Source: Rufibacter sp. XAAS-G3-1
GTDB taxonomy: Bacteria > Bacteroidota > Bacteroidia > Cytophagales > Hymenobacteraceae
DNA length: 64,000 nucleotides
NCBI RefSeq assembly: GCF_013623775.1
Contig: NZ_JABFAM010000005.1
Span: 62,001 to 126,000 of the forward strand
Direction of reading: 5' to 3'
Below the pieces are notes generated by a model. The model worked only from the letters and a program-made list of their open reading frames with translations, was not told the origin of the DNA and ran no database searches. Every line of letters starts with the position of its first letter. The first letter of the stretch is position 1. The translations under genes and the position numbers were made by a program. Positions 23,894 to 32,615 of this stretch are shown here, one piece after another.

Positions 23894-26827
23894 ATGAAAC
23901 CTAAAATTCTTTTGGCGGGGCTCTTGCTGAGTGCTGGCGCATTTACCGCGCAAGCACAGACGCCAGCCAAGAAAGTGTTGACCCATGATGTCTATGACGC
24001 GTGGAAAAGCATTGAGGCAGATTCCCTTTCCCATGACGGGAAATACCTGCTTTATGCCGTAAACCCGCAGGAAGGCGACGGCATGCTGCATCTGAGAGAT
24101 TTAGCCCAGAACTCCGGCAAGACGTTCCCCCGCGGGTACCGCAGTGCTTTTACCTCTGATAGCCGGTTTGCCATCTTTCAGGTAAAACCTACCTATGCCG
24201 CTACCCGCCAGGCCAAACTGAAGAAGAAAAAGCCCGAGGAGATGCCCAAAGACTCGTTGGCCATTCTGGATTTAAGCAAAGGGAGCGCGCAATATGTAGC
24301 CCGGGTGAAGGCTTACAAACTGCCTAAGCAAAACGGCGAGTGGCTGGCCTATCATTTAGAGGCTCCATTAGCTGCTAAAGCGGCTAAAGACACCAGCAAA
24401 GCTACTACGCCAACCCCCGCCGCCACGTCAGGCAGAAGCGCGGGTAGGGGCGCTGGGGCAGGTGCGTCAAGGCAGGAAGACCCAACGGAGTTGGTGCTGC
24501 GTCATTTGCCTACAGGCCAAGAATATCGGTTTGACCGCGTCACTGATTTCCTGTTCTCAGAGAAAGGTAACATGCTGTTCTTTGTGAAAGCCGGTAAAGA
24601 TGCTAAAAGCAATGGAGGGGTGTTTTCTTTCAACACCGCCGCCCGTAAAACCATGCCGGTAGACAGCGGCCGCGTTACCTACAAGAACTTGATTTCTGAC
24701 AAAGCCGGTGAGCAATTGGCCTTTGTTTCCAGCAAAGACAGCACGGGCAAAGACATCCGGTATTTTCAGCTGTTGCACTGGACAGCCAAAGACAACCGGG
24801 CCCGCGTGGTTGCCGATACTACTTTCAAAGGAATGCCTGCCAAATGGATGGTCAGCGAACACGCGCAGCTAGGCTTCTCAGAGAAGGGTGACCGCCTGTT
24901 CTTCGGCACTTTCCCAAGGCCCACCCAATACGAGAAAGACACCACCAAACTAGACGAGGACAAAGTTAGCTTAGACGTTTGGACGTACCGTGACCCGCTC
25001 ATTCAGCCTATGCAGCTAAAGCAACTGGAGCGCGAACAGAAACGCTCGTTTTTGGCCGTGTATGATGTAAAAGGCAAGAAAATAGTACAGTTGGCTACAC
25101 TGGAAATCCCAGATGTGTCTTTGAACCCCGGGCGTACCGCCGATGTGGCCGTAGGAAGCAGCAATGTGAACTACCTCATGAGCGTAGGCTATGACTCTCC
25201 TTCCCGGCAAGATGCCTGGCTTATTGATTTAAAAGACGGAAGCCGGAAATTAGCCGTGAAAGACACCCGCGGCACGCCAAGACTTTCGCCCGCCGGAAAA
25301 TACCTGTACTGGTATGAGCCATCTGACAGTTCCTGGAAAGCCATGAGCGTGAAGTCTGGTACGCCGGTTAACTTGACCAAGAAGCTGAAGGTGGCCTTCT
25401 ACGATGAGCAGAATGACATGCCCGCCCTTCCGGATGAGTATGGCCTAACCGGCTGGACGAAAGATGATCAGTACCTGCTGGTGAATGACCGCTACGACTT
25501 ATGGCGACTAGACCCTACCGGAAAAGCAACCGGCATAAACATCACCGACGGGTATGGACGCCAAAACAATCTACAGTTCCGTTACCTGAGCCTCAATCCA
25601 AGCCAGCGCGTGGTACCGTCAGAAGACAAACTGCTGCTGCGTACCTTGAACCTCAAGACCAAAGATGCTGGTTTCTACACAGATTACGTGACCAAAGCCG
25701 GAGCTCCGCAGAAAGTCATGATGGAGCCATATAGTTTTGTCAGCGTTCGGAAAGCCAAGAACAGTGACCGCCTCGTTTTCCGGAAAGCCAGCTTCAGAGA
25801 GTACTCAGACCTGTGGGTAACCAATACCAATTTCAATACGCCGCAGAAAATCAGCAATGCGAACCCGCAACAAAGCGAGTATTTGTGGGGCAACGTAGAA
25901 TTGGTAGACTGGAAGTCAGATGATGGCGTTCCGCTGGAAGGCTTGCTGTTCAAACCAGAAAACTTCGACCCGAAGAAAAAATACCCCATGGTGGTGTACT
26001 TCTATGAGCGCAACGCCGAGACGCTGCACAACTACCGCTCTCCGGCGCCTAGCGCTTCTACCATCAACATTCCGTTATTCGTGAGCCAAGGCTATCTGGT
26101 GTTTGTGCCAGACATTATCTACAAAGACGGCTATCCGGGCGAGAGTGCGTATCACAGCATTATACCGGGGGTGCAAAGCTTAGTGGCGAAGGGGTTTGTA
26201 GACGAAAAGAACATGGCGCTTCAGGGGCAGAGCTGGGGCGGTTACCAAGTGGCGTATCTGGTAACGCGTACCAATATGTTCAAAGCGGCCATGGCCGGAG
26301 CGCCTGTGAGCAATATGACCAGCGCCTACGGCGGAATCAGGTGGGAGACGGGCATGAGCCGCCAGTTCCAATATGAGCGCACCCAAAGCCGCATTGGCGG
26401 AACGTTGTGGGAAAAACCCATGCACTACATAGAGAATTCGCCGTTGTTCTATGCGCCAAAAATAGAGACACCGCTCATGATGATGGCCAACGACAATGAC
26501 GGGGCCGTTCCGTGGTACCAAAGCATAGAAATGTTCATGGCTATGCGCCGATTGAACAAACCGGTTTGGTTACTGGTCTACAATGGCGAGGCCCACAACT
26601 TGATGCAACGCAAGAACCGCAAAGACCTCTCGGTGCGCATGTCCCAGTTTTTTGACCATTATCTGAAAGGAGCCCCAGAACCAACCTGGATGAAGAAAGG
26701 CGTTCCTACCCTGGTGAAGGGCAAAGAGTACGGTTTGGAACTAATTGAGGAGCCAGCCATTGCTACGCCAACTCCTGGCCAGCAGCCAACTACCTCTACT
26801 ACTGCCCAACCTGCTACTATCAGGTAG
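23894..26827 (+). CDS. Secreted S9 prolyl-oligopeptidase family protein
   Basis: A 977-residue exported serine peptidase. Signal peptide MKPKILLAGLLLSAGAFTAQA, then a beta-propeller-like region to ~residue 670, then the alpha/beta hydrolase domain. The catalytic Ser is in GQSWGGY at residue 780. The Asp lies in NDNDGAVPW and the His in GEAHNL, in the expected order. A low-complexity Ala/Gly/Ser/Thr insert at ~165-195 and a Thr/Pro/Gln-rich tail (after ~950) are unusual additions. It probably degrades peptides or oligopeptides in the periplasm or at the cell surface. A bidirectional terminator follows. Confidence 0.92.
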   Translation: MKPKILLAGLLLSAGAFTAQAQTPAKKVLTHDVYDAWKSIEADSLSHDGKYLLYAVNPQEGDGMLHLRDLAQNSGKTFPRGYRSAFTSDSRFAIFQVKPTYAATRQAKLKKKKPEEMPKDSLAILDLSKGSAQYVARVKAYKLPKQNGEWLAYHLEAPLAAKAAKDTSKATTPTPAATSGRSAGRGAGAGASRQEDPTELVLRHLPTGQEYRFDRVTDFLFSEKGNMLFFVKAGKDAKSNGGVFSFNTAARKTMPVDSGRVTYKNLISDKAGEQLAFVSSKDSTGKDIRYFQLLHWTAKDNRARVVADTTFKGMPAKWMVSEHAQLGFSEKGDRLFFGTFPRPTQYEKDTTKLDEDKVSLDVWTYRDPLIQPMQLKQLEREQKRSFLAVYDVKGKKIVQLATLEIPDVSLNPGRTADVAVGSSNVNYLMSVGYDSPSRQDAWLIDLKDGSRKLAVKDTRGTPRLSPAGKYLYWYEPSDSSWKAMSVKSGTPVNLTKKLKVAFYDEQNDMPALPDEYGLTGWTKDDQYLLVNDRYDLWRLDPTGKATGINITDGYGRQNNLQFRYLSLNPSQRVVPSEDKLLLRTLNLKTKDAGFYTDYVTKAGAPQKVMMEPYSFVSVRKAKNSDRLVFRKASFREYSDLWVTNTNFNTPQKISNANPQQSEYLWGNVELVDWKSDDGVPLEGLLFKPENFDPKKKYPMVVYFYERNAETLHNYRSPAPSASTINIPLFVSQGYLVFVPDIIYKDGYPGESAYHSIIPGVQSLVAKGFVDEKNMALQGQSWGGYQVAYLVTRTNMFKAAMAGAPVSNMTSAYGGIRWETGMSRQFQYERTQSRIGGTLWEKPMHYIENSPLFYAPKIETPLMMMANDNDGAVPWYQSIEMFMAMRRLNKPVWLLVYNGEAHNLMQRKNRKDLSVRMSQFFDHYLKGAPEPTWMKKGVPTLVKGKEYGLELIEEPAIATPTPGQQPTTSTTAQPATIR

Positions 26828-26859
26828 TCGTTTTTAGGCTCATTTTCATAAAGTAACTC

Positions 26860-26899
26860 AAAAATGCCCAGTCTCCCTTGAAGAGTGCTGGGCATTTTT
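26860..26899. terminator. Bidirectional terminator
   Basis: AAAAATGCCCAG (26860-26871) pairs with CTGGGCATTTTT (26888-26899) around a 16-nt loop. A/T runs on both sides allow function in either direction. Confidence 0.8.
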
Positions 26900-26991
26900 A
26901 GGTAGGCCTCAATCCTGTTTTCACGGCAGTTTACCAGAAGACAACTTTTCCCTGAAGAGTTCTGTACAGAAGTGGAGAAAAGGAAACGGAT

Positions 26992-27363
26992 ATGACAACA
27001 TCACCTTCAGAAGATAAAAACATGGGCGGCATTGTAGCGGGCAGTTTAACCCAAAATGCTTCCATTAAGAACATCTTTGGGGAGCCCATAGAAACACAGG
27101 GAAAAACCATCATTCCGGTGGCACAGATTGCCTTGGGGCTGGGCGGCGGGTACGGGCAGGGACAAAGGAAAGCGGCAGAACCGGAAAACGCCGAAGGGGA
27201 AGGGTCTGGTGCCGGAGCAGGACTGTACACCATCCCCAAGGGGGTGTTCGAGATCACCGACAAGAAAACCAGGTTTATTCCGGTGGTTTCTCCCCAGACA
27301 TTTCTCCTAGGAACAGCCTTGGGTTTGGTGATGGGCTGGCTCCTGGCAAAGCGAAGAAAGTAG
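26992..27363 (+). CDS. GerW (YtfJ) family protein
   Basis: A 123-residue protein of the GerW family: the conserved GEPIETQGKTIIPVAQIALGLGGGYG core, then a Gly-rich acidic loop, then GVFEITDKKTRFIPV, and a C-terminal membrane span (FLLGTALGLVMGWLLA, ~103-118). In Bacillus the family is named for spore germination. Non-sporulating Bacteroidota also carry it, with unknown role, so the sporulation name should not be taken literally. It ends 48 nt from the converging lysozyme gene, with a palindrome between them. Confidence 0.85.
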   Translation: MTTSPSEDKNMGGIVAGSLTQNASIKNIFGEPIETQGKTIIPVAQIALGLGGGYGQGQRKAAEPENAEGEGSGAGAGLYTIPKGVFEITDKKTRFIPVVSPQTFLLGTALGLVMGWLLAKRRK

Positions 27364-27374
27364 TCTCCTCTGTC

Positions 27375-27411
27375 TGTTTTAACCCTAATTCCTGAAAAAG
27401 AGCCTGGAAAC
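27375..27411. repeat. Family A palindrome between convergent genes
   Basis: TGTTTTAACCC facing AGCCTGGAAAC. It nearly fills the gap between the GerW-like and GH25 stops. Confidence 0.6.
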
Positions 27412-28166
27412 TATTTAAACTGCGCGATCACCTCCCTAGAGGGCAAAGCGGCGGGTACGCAATGGGCGCTCAGATCTTCCAAGTCGCCGTAGAACCAGTT
27501 CACGTCTACTGGGGCGTCAATTCCGCTTACAGTGCCTTTTTCAGAATACTGCCAGAAAGCCATCTTATCGCTGGGGTGGGTAGAAGGCTCTACGTTCTGG
27601 TAGCGGGCAATCCAGAAATGGTGGTTGGGAAAGTGGCCCCGCAACTTGCGGTCATAGAACCGCTGGTAGGTATAAATGATGGGCTTCACCCCGTAATGTT
27701 CTTCAACGGCAGAGAGCCATTGGCGGATATCGCGGCGCATGTGAGCATCAGGTATGTCCTCGGCATAAGTCTCCACATCCAACACGGGAGCAAGATCACC
27801 GGGCTGTAAAGAAACGGTATTGAGGAAGTGGGCAATTTGCTTTTCTACAGGCACCCACGGTAAGTAATAGTGATACGCACCGCGTTTGATGCCTTGCTGA
27901 CGGCTTTGTTCCCAGTTTCTGTCAAAGAAAGGGTCTTTCAGGAAATCGCCTTCGGTGGCTTTAATGAAAGCGAAATTGATGTTTGAGTCTTTCACATGTT
28001 TCCAGTCTACCTCTTGCTGGTAGCGGGACACGTCTATGCCATGCAAATAGGAAGACGGGCCGGAACCCGCGCTAAGCAAAGTCAGGCAGAGAGTAAACAA
28101 GGCTGCCGCCACTCCCAAGGGGCGGGCAGCTTTCCTAAGCAGGAGAGACATAGAGAATGCAGACAT
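27411..28166 (-). CDS. Glycoside hydrolase family 25 lysozyme
   Basis: A 251-residue exported muramidase that cuts N-acetylmuramic acid bonds of peptidoglycan. An N-terminal hydrophobic segment (about 8-33) serves as a signal or anchor. The GH25 TIM-barrel motifs are HGIDVSRYQ (with Asp45), INFAFIKATEG, GAYHYYLP and the catalytic pair in VLDVETY (Asp130, Glu132). The last ~30 residues beyond the barrel are unremarkable. It may begin at the second Met (28151). The role could be wall turnover or attack on other bacteria. Confidence 0.92.
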   Translation of the reverse strand: MSAFSMSLLLRKAARPLGVAAALFTLCLTLLSAGSGPSSYLHGIDVSRYQQEVDWKHVKDSNINFAFIKATEGDFLKDPFFDRNWEQSRQQGIKRGAYHYYLPWVPVEKQIAHFLNTVSLQPGDLAPVLDVETYAEDIPDAHMRRDIRQWLSAVEEHYGVKPIIYTYQRFYDRKLRGHFPNHHFWIARYQNVEPSTHPSDKMAFWQYSEKGTVSGIDAPVDVNWFYGDLEDLSAHCVPAALPSREVIAQFK

Positions 28167-28347
28167 GGGCTAAAGAGTAGTAAAAGGTATGGCTTAATGA
28201 CAGCTTTTGCAACTATTCTCCCGTGTGGCCAAGCATATTATTTGATTAATTATACTCAGGACTAAAACCTTATGTTGCAAGGGTGCGTAGCGGTGGCACT
28301 TTCATGGTTCCATACCACATCTGAGGTTTATTCGTTACTTTTAGGCA

Positions 28348-29079
28348 ATGATTTTACGTTCCGAAAACCTGTTCAAAAAATACAAGTCTCGCACGGTGGT
28401 AAACGATGTGAGCGTAGAGGTAAACCAAGGCGAGATTGTGGGGCTGCTGGGGCCAAACGGTGCCGGTAAGACTACCTCTTTCTACATGATTGTGGGGCTG
28501 GTAAAGCCAAACTCCGGACGTATCTTCCTGGATCAGGAAGACATCACCCAATTACCCATGTACCGGCGGGCCAAAAAAGGGGTAGGTTATCTGGCGCAGG
28601 AAGCATCGGTGTTCCGCGACCTGACGGTGGAGGAGAACATCTTGTCGGTGCTGGAGATGACGGATATGAGCAAGCAGGCGCAACGCGAGAAAGTGGAGGA
28701 ACTGCTGGAGGAATTCTCGCTTACGCACGTGCGCAAAAACAAAGGCGTGGTGCTGTCTGGGGGAGAGCGACGCCGCACCGAGATTGCCCGCGCCCTGGCT
28801 GTAGACCCGTCGTTCGTATTATTGGATGAGCCTTTTGCGGGGGTAGACCCCATTGCGGTAGAAGAGATCCAGACCATTGTAGCCAAGCTCAAGACCAAGA
28901 ACATAGGTATTCTCATCACCGACCACAACGTAAACGAAACGCTCTCCATCGTAGACCGCGCGTATCTGCTGTTTGAAGGCAAAATCCTGAAAGCCGGCAC
29001 CGCCGAAGAACTCGCCGCCGATGAGCAGGTGCGCCGCGTGTACCTGGGCAAGCACTTTGAACTCAAGCGGAAGGTATGA
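28348..29079 (+). CDS. lptB: LPS export ABC transporter ATP-binding protein
   Basis: ATPase of the LptBFGC complex. Walker [10 protein letters not shown] is at residues 35-43, the signature [15 protein letters not shown] near 138, and Walker [14 protein letters not shown] just after. The SGGERRRTE signature and 243-residue length are typical of LptB. LptC is in this window at 14646, but the LptFG permeases are not. The gene stands alone, separated from GH25 by a divergent region and followed by a hairpin repeat. Confidence 0.95.
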   Translation: MILRSENLFKKYKSRTVVNDVSVEVNQGEIVGLLGPNGAGKTTSFYMIVGLVKPNSGRIFLDQEDITQLPMYRRAKKGVGYLAQEASVFRDLTVEENILSVLEMTDMSKQAQREKVEELLEEFSLTHVRKNKGVVLSGGERRRTEIARALAVDPSFVLLDEPFAGVDPIAVEEIQTIVAKLKTKNIGILITDHNVNETLSIVDRAYLLFEGKILKAGTAEELAADEQVRRVYLGKHFELKRKV

Positions 29080-29120
29080 TTGATTGTTGGTTCTTGGTTC
29101 TTGGTCTAAGAAGTTAGACT

Positions 29121-29221
29121 CCTCTTTGTCATCCTGGAAGGATCTTGTGGGCGAACGGCAGCGGCGCTTGAACAAAGTCTTTCTAGTTTTCCAACAAGAT
29201 CCTTCCAGGATGACAAAGAGG
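29121..29221. repeat. Family C hairpin element, copy 2 (perfect 28-bp arms)
   Basis: The arm at 29121-29148 is exactly complementary to 29194-29221, including the core GGAAGGATCTTG, around a 45-nt loop. It is the best-preserved of the three copies and lies just after lptB. Confidence 0.92.
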
Positions 29222-29365
29222 GGAGAGGTGGTTTCTTGGGCTAAAGCACCGGAGAGAAACCTATTAACCGAAGAGCAGTACAAGCACATATTCCAACGCT
29301 TGCAGCGGTTGCCCCTCTTGACCAATAGCCTCATCAAATTGACCAACAACAACCTGAAAACATAG
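29210..29365 (+). CDS. Possible small protein overlapping the hairpin
   Basis: A 51-residue frame whose ATG lies inside the right arm of the hairpin repeat. The last ~40 residues (RNLLTEEQYKHIFQRLQRLP, then LLTNSLIKLTNN) read like a real amphipathic helical protein, unlike the repeat-encoded N-terminus. It may be a remnant of a longer gene cut by repeat insertion, or chance. It ends 38 nt before the GH3 start. Confidence 0.3.
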   Translation: MTKRGEVVSWAKAPERNLLTEEQYKHIFQRLQRLPLLTNSLIKLTNNNLKT

Positions 29366-29403
29366 CAAGATAAACAACAATCAACAACTAACAATTAAAA
29401 GGA

Positions 29404-30924
29404 GTGGAGATAATCAATTCGCTGGTGACGTGGGTAATGAAGAAGAGGATTCACCAGATAGACCTCTTCAGGAAGTACCCGCACGATGTGCAGAACGAGT
29501 TGTTTACGAACCTCATTACCACTGCCAGAAGCACTGAGTGGGGCCAGAAATACGGTTACTCAGATAAACTAAGCGTGCGCGAGTTTCAGGAGCGGGTGCC
29601 CATCTGCGCGTATGAAGACCTGTACCCGTACATTGAGCGCGTGATGCGCGGGGAAGACAATGTCCTGTGGCCCAGCAAAGTAGAGTGGTTCGCCAAATCA
29701 TCGGGTACTACCAATGCCCGCAGCAAGTTCATTCCCGTTAGCCCCGAAGCCCTGGAAGACTGTCACTACAAAGGAGGCAAAGACATGCTTTCTATTTACG
29801 TGAACAACTATCCAGACACCAAGGTATTCGCGGGCAAAGCCCTTTCCATTGGCGGCAGCCATCACCCCAACGGTTTTAATTCCAATACCCGAACCGGTGA
29901 TATCTCGGCGGTGATCATGCAGAACCTGCCCATTTGGGCCGAGGCCATGCGTACCCCGCCGCTCAAAGTGGCGCTCATGGATCATTGGGAAGAGAAGATA
30001 GAGAAGATGGTGGAGATCACCGTCAAAGAAAACGTGACCAGCCTCTCTGGCGTGCCCACCTGGACGTACGTGCTTTTAAACCGCATTTTAGAAAAAACAG
30101 GCGCAAAAGACATTACCCAGGTGTGGCCAAACCTGGAACTGTTCACCCACGGAGCCGTTGCTTTCGGCCCCTACCGCGAACTGTTCCGGCAGTTGATTCC
30201 CTCTGAAAAGATGAAGTACCTGGAGGTCTACAATGCCTCGGAAGGCTTCTTCGGGATACAGGATGAGCCCAGCCTCAAAGACGAGATGCTCTTAATGCTG
30301 GATTACGGCGTGTTCTACGAGTTTATTCCCATGGAAGAAGCAGACCAAGAGAACCCGAAAGTGCTGGCCTTAGACCAAGTAGAAGTAGGCAAGAACTACG
30401 CCCTGCTTATCTCTACCAACGCCGGTCTCTGGCGCTACAAGATTGGCGATACCGTTAAATTCACCTCCTTAGATCCGTACCGCATCAAGATCTCGGGCCG
30501 TACCAAACACTTTATCAATGCCTTCGGTGAAGAAGTGGTGGTGGAGAACGCAGAGACGGCTATCACCAAGGCCTGCGAAGCCACGGGTGCCACCATCACC
30601 AACTTCACGGCCGCGCCCGTGTATTTTGAAGGCAAGAGCAAAGGCGGCCACCAATGGATCATAGAATTCTCCCGGCAACCTTCCAGCTTAGAGCAGTTCA
30701 CAGAAGTCTTAGACCAAACGTTACGCACTGTCAACTCAGACTATGATGCCAAACGCCAGAAAGACCTGGCACTGCAAGCACCGTTGATTACGGTAGCTCC
30801 CGCCGGTGCCTTCCTGAACTGGCTTCAGCACAAGGGCAAGCTGGGCGGGCAACACAAAGTCCCTCGCCTGGCCAACAACCGGGACTACCTGGAAGAGATT
30901 CTGGAGGTGAATAACCTACGGTAG
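29404..30924 (+). CDS. GH3 auxin-responsive promoter family enzyme
   Basis: A 506-residue acyl-adenylate-forming enzyme of the GH3 superfamily, best known in plants for conjugating amino acids to jasmonate or auxin. The ATP-binding P-loop-like KSSGTTNARSKFIPVS is at ~98-113, YNASEGFFG at ~276-284, and ALLISTNAGLWRYKIGDTVKF further on. Bacterial members are common in Bacteroidota, and their substrates are unknown. The start is GTG 29404 (EIINSLVTWVMKKR), chosen because the family N-terminus begins there. A 178-bp inverted-repeat element follows. Confidence 0.9.
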   Translation: MEIINSLVTWVMKKRIHQIDLFRKYPHDVQNELFTNLITTARSTEWGQKYGYSDKLSVREFQERVPICAYEDLYPYIERVMRGEDNVLWPSKVEWFAKSSGTTNARSKFIPVSPEALEDCHYKGGKDMLSIYVNNYPDTKVFAGKALSIGGSHHPNGFNSNTRTGDISAVIMQNLPIWAEAMRTPPLKVALMDHWEEKIEKMVEITVKENVTSLSGVPTWTYVLLNRILEKTGAKDITQVWPNLELFTHGAVAFGPYRELFRQLIPSEKMKYLEVYNASEGFFGIQDEPSLKDEMLLMLDYGVFYEFIPMEEADQENPKVLALDQVEVGKNYALLISTNAGLWRYKIGDTVKFTSLDPYRIKISGRTKHFINAFGEEVVVENAETAITKACEATGATITNFTAAPVYFEGKSKGGHQWIIEFSRQPSSLEQFTEVLDQTLRTVNSDYDAKRQKDLALQAPLITVAPAGAFLNWLQHKGKLGGQHKVPRLANNRDYLEEILEVNNLR

Positions 30925-30928
30925 ATGT

Positions 30929-31106
30929 CATTTCCCTGTAGGAGCAATCCTGGTGGTTGCCCTTCACGGTTCCCGTTGCATCGGGCGTCTCCCTTCGGCT
31001 GCTTCCTCAATCTACCGGTGCATTTATGACTGGTTTTTACCCACGAACACAATATTATCGGCTACCGTGTAGGGCAACCACCAGGGATTGCCCTACAGGG
31101 AAATGC
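30929..31106. repeat. 178-bp element with 35-bp terminal inverted repeats
   Basis: The end at 30929-30963 (starting CATTTCCCTGTAGG) matches the complement of 31072-31106 with only two small differences. The ~108-bp centre has no ORF. A related half-unit with CTGGTGGTTGCCCT is at 23657-23672. Confidence 0.8.
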
Positions 31107-31157
31107 GTAGGGAGGCGAAGGGAAAACGTGAGGCAAGGCACTGCCTTATCTCACTCC

Positions 31158-31195
31158 TGTTTTAGGCCTGTTTTCTTCAAAAGAGCCCTAAAACC
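31158..31195. repeat. Family A palindrome
   Basis: GTTTTAGGCCTGTTTT facing AAAAGAGCCCTAAAAC, near the AIM24-like terminator. Confidence 0.8.
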
Positions 31196-31196
31196 C

Positions 31197-31221
31197 AAAG
31201 CACCGCTTTGGGCGGTGCTTT
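31197..31221 (-). terminator. Terminator of the AIM24-like gene
   Basis: AAAGCACCGC pairs with GCGGTGCTTT around a 5-nt loop, with a T-rich stretch past it on the minus strand. Confidence 0.7.
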
Positions 31222-31244
31222 GGGAAAAGATATATCTAGAACGA

Positions 31245-32006
31245 TTACTCCAGGAAGCTGCTCAGCAAGCCACCTTCTTTATTGGCATTCCCGCCGTGCG
31301 GCATCAGCGCTTGGATCAGTTTCTTCACGGGCATAGACTGGATCCAGACGCGGCCGGTGCCTCTGAGGGTGGCCAGGAACAGGCCTTCGCCGCCAAAGAC
31401 CATGGAGCGTAAGCCGCCCGCCCGCTGGATGTCGAAATCAATCCCGTTCTCATAGGCCACTACGCAGCCGGTGTCTACCCGCAGGGTTTCGTTGTGCAGG
31501 TGTCGTTCAATCACGGTGCCGCCCGCGTGGATGAAGGCCAAGCCATCGCCGGTCAGGCGTTGCATGATGAAACCTTCGCCCCCGAAGAAGCCCGCGCCCA
31601 GACGCTGGTTGAAGTGCATCGCAATTCTGGTGCCCAGCGCCGCGGCCAGAAAGCCGTCTTTCTGCACAATCAGGCCCTGCGGAAACTCGGTCAGGTTGAT
31701 GGGCATAATGGTGCCGGGGTACGGAGCCGAGAAACCTACCTTCGCTTTGCCGTACCCGCGGTGGGTGAAGTGCGTCATAAACAAAGACTCGCCCGTGATG
31801 GCGCGGCTGCCCATCTGCACCAACTTCCCGAAAAAGCCGGAACTTGGGTTGGAGCCATCGCCCATTTTGGTTTCAAACTGGATGCCGTCTTCCATGAAGA
31901 CCATGGCACCGGCCTCGGCTATCACGGTTTCCTGCGGGTCTAGCTCCACTTCCAGCACCTGAATGTCTGAGCCGTAAATGCGGTAATCTACTTCGTGGGA
32001 TGTCAT
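31245..32006 (-). CDS. TIGR00266/AIM24 family protein
   Basis: A 253-residue protein of the AIM24 beta-sandwich family: DIQVLEVELDPQETVIAEAGAMVFMEDGIQFETK at the start, then a run of Gly-rich strands (FTHRGYGKAKVGFSAPYPG, FFGGEGFIMQRLTGDG, MVFGGEGLFLATLRGTGRVW). Mitochondrial Aim24 supports cristae assembly; the bacterial role is unknown. An acidic/Lys-rich small gene sits 12 nt upstream on the same strand, so the two are probably co-expressed. Confidence 0.9.
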   Translation of the reverse strand: MTSHEVDYRIYGSDIQVLEVELDPQETVIAEAGAMVFMEDGIQFETKMGDGSNPSSGFFGKLVQMGSRAITGESLFMTHFTHRGYGKAKVGFSAPYPGTIMPINLTEFPQGLIVQKDGFLAAALGTRIAMHFNQRLGAGFFGGEGFIMQRLTGDGLAFIHAGGTVIERHLHNETLRVDTGCVVAYENGIDFDIQRAGGLRSMVFGGEGLFLATLRGTGRVWIQSMPVKKLIQALMPHGGNANKEGGLLSSFLE

Positions 32007-32018
32007 AAGGGTTTAGGT

Positions 32019-32384
32019 TTATTTTTTCTTCGGTTTGGAGTCAGATGGTTTCTCTCCTTTGCCAGAGATGTCCTCGTCTGCATCATCGTCTAAAGATGCC
32101 CCTTTTTTGAAGAAATCCTCCTCATTCTCTTCCTCGTCCACGGTTTCCTCAATTAGATAATCCTCGTCTTCTTCCTGCGCCCGCTTCTTGCCCTGGTCAC
32201 CCACCAGTTTCTTGTCAGAGACGTTTCTGTCCAGGAAAGAATTCAACTGGTCAATGTTGAAGTTAGAGGTAATATCTCCCAGGGGATTGATCTTGATCTC
32301 GAAGCCTTCCAGCTCAGGATGCACCTTCGCTTTTTTCTCCGGCTTGTTTTCTGGTTTGTCCTTATCTGATTTCTTCTTTGCCAT
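32019..32384 (-). CDS. Small charged hypothetical protein
   Basis: A 121-residue, strongly charged protein: Lys-rich N-terminus (MAKKKSDKDKPENKPEKKAK), a short structured-looking middle (ELEGFEIKINPLGDITSNFNIDQLNSFLDRNV), then a long acidic region (EEDEDYLIEETVDEEENEE) and a Lys/Ser tail. Probably disordered at both ends. It starts the unit with the AIM24-like gene. The middle segment resembles sequence found in other Bacteroidota small proteins, but I cannot name a family. Confidence 0.8.
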   Translation of the reverse strand: MAKKKSDKDKPENKPEKKAKVHPELEGFEIKINPLGDITSNFNIDQLNSFLDRNVSDKKLVGDQGKKRAQEEDEDYLIEETVDEEENEEDFFKKGASLDDDADEDISGKGEKPSDSKPKKK

Positions 32385-32472
32385 AGTAGTACAGTTTGCG
32401 TCCAGGCTGCAAAGCCGCCTGTTCTGGTGTTTTTACTACAAACGGGAAATCTGGAAGAAGGATAAACGAATT

Positions 32473-32525
32473 AAAAAGAATCCGCCGTCATAAGCAAGCA
32501 GTAGGGGCTTGTTTATGACGGCGGA
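32473..32525 (-). terminator. Terminator after gltX
   Basis: TCCGCCGTCATAA and its complement around a 19-nt loop that holds a further stem; on the minus strand a T-rich run follows. Confidence 0.8.
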
Positions 32526-32538
32526 TGGAATCTTAAAA

Positions 32539-32578
32539 GCGTTTTAAGGCTGTTTTACGGAAAACAGGCGCAAAACGC
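32539..32578. repeat. Family A palindrome
   Basis: GCGTTTTAAGGCTGTTTT facing AAAACAGGCGCAAAACGC, past the gltX stop. Confidence 0.85.
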
Positions 32579-32615
32579 AGACAAAGCGCTTCTCTATTTT
32601 AGAGGAAGGTGAAAC

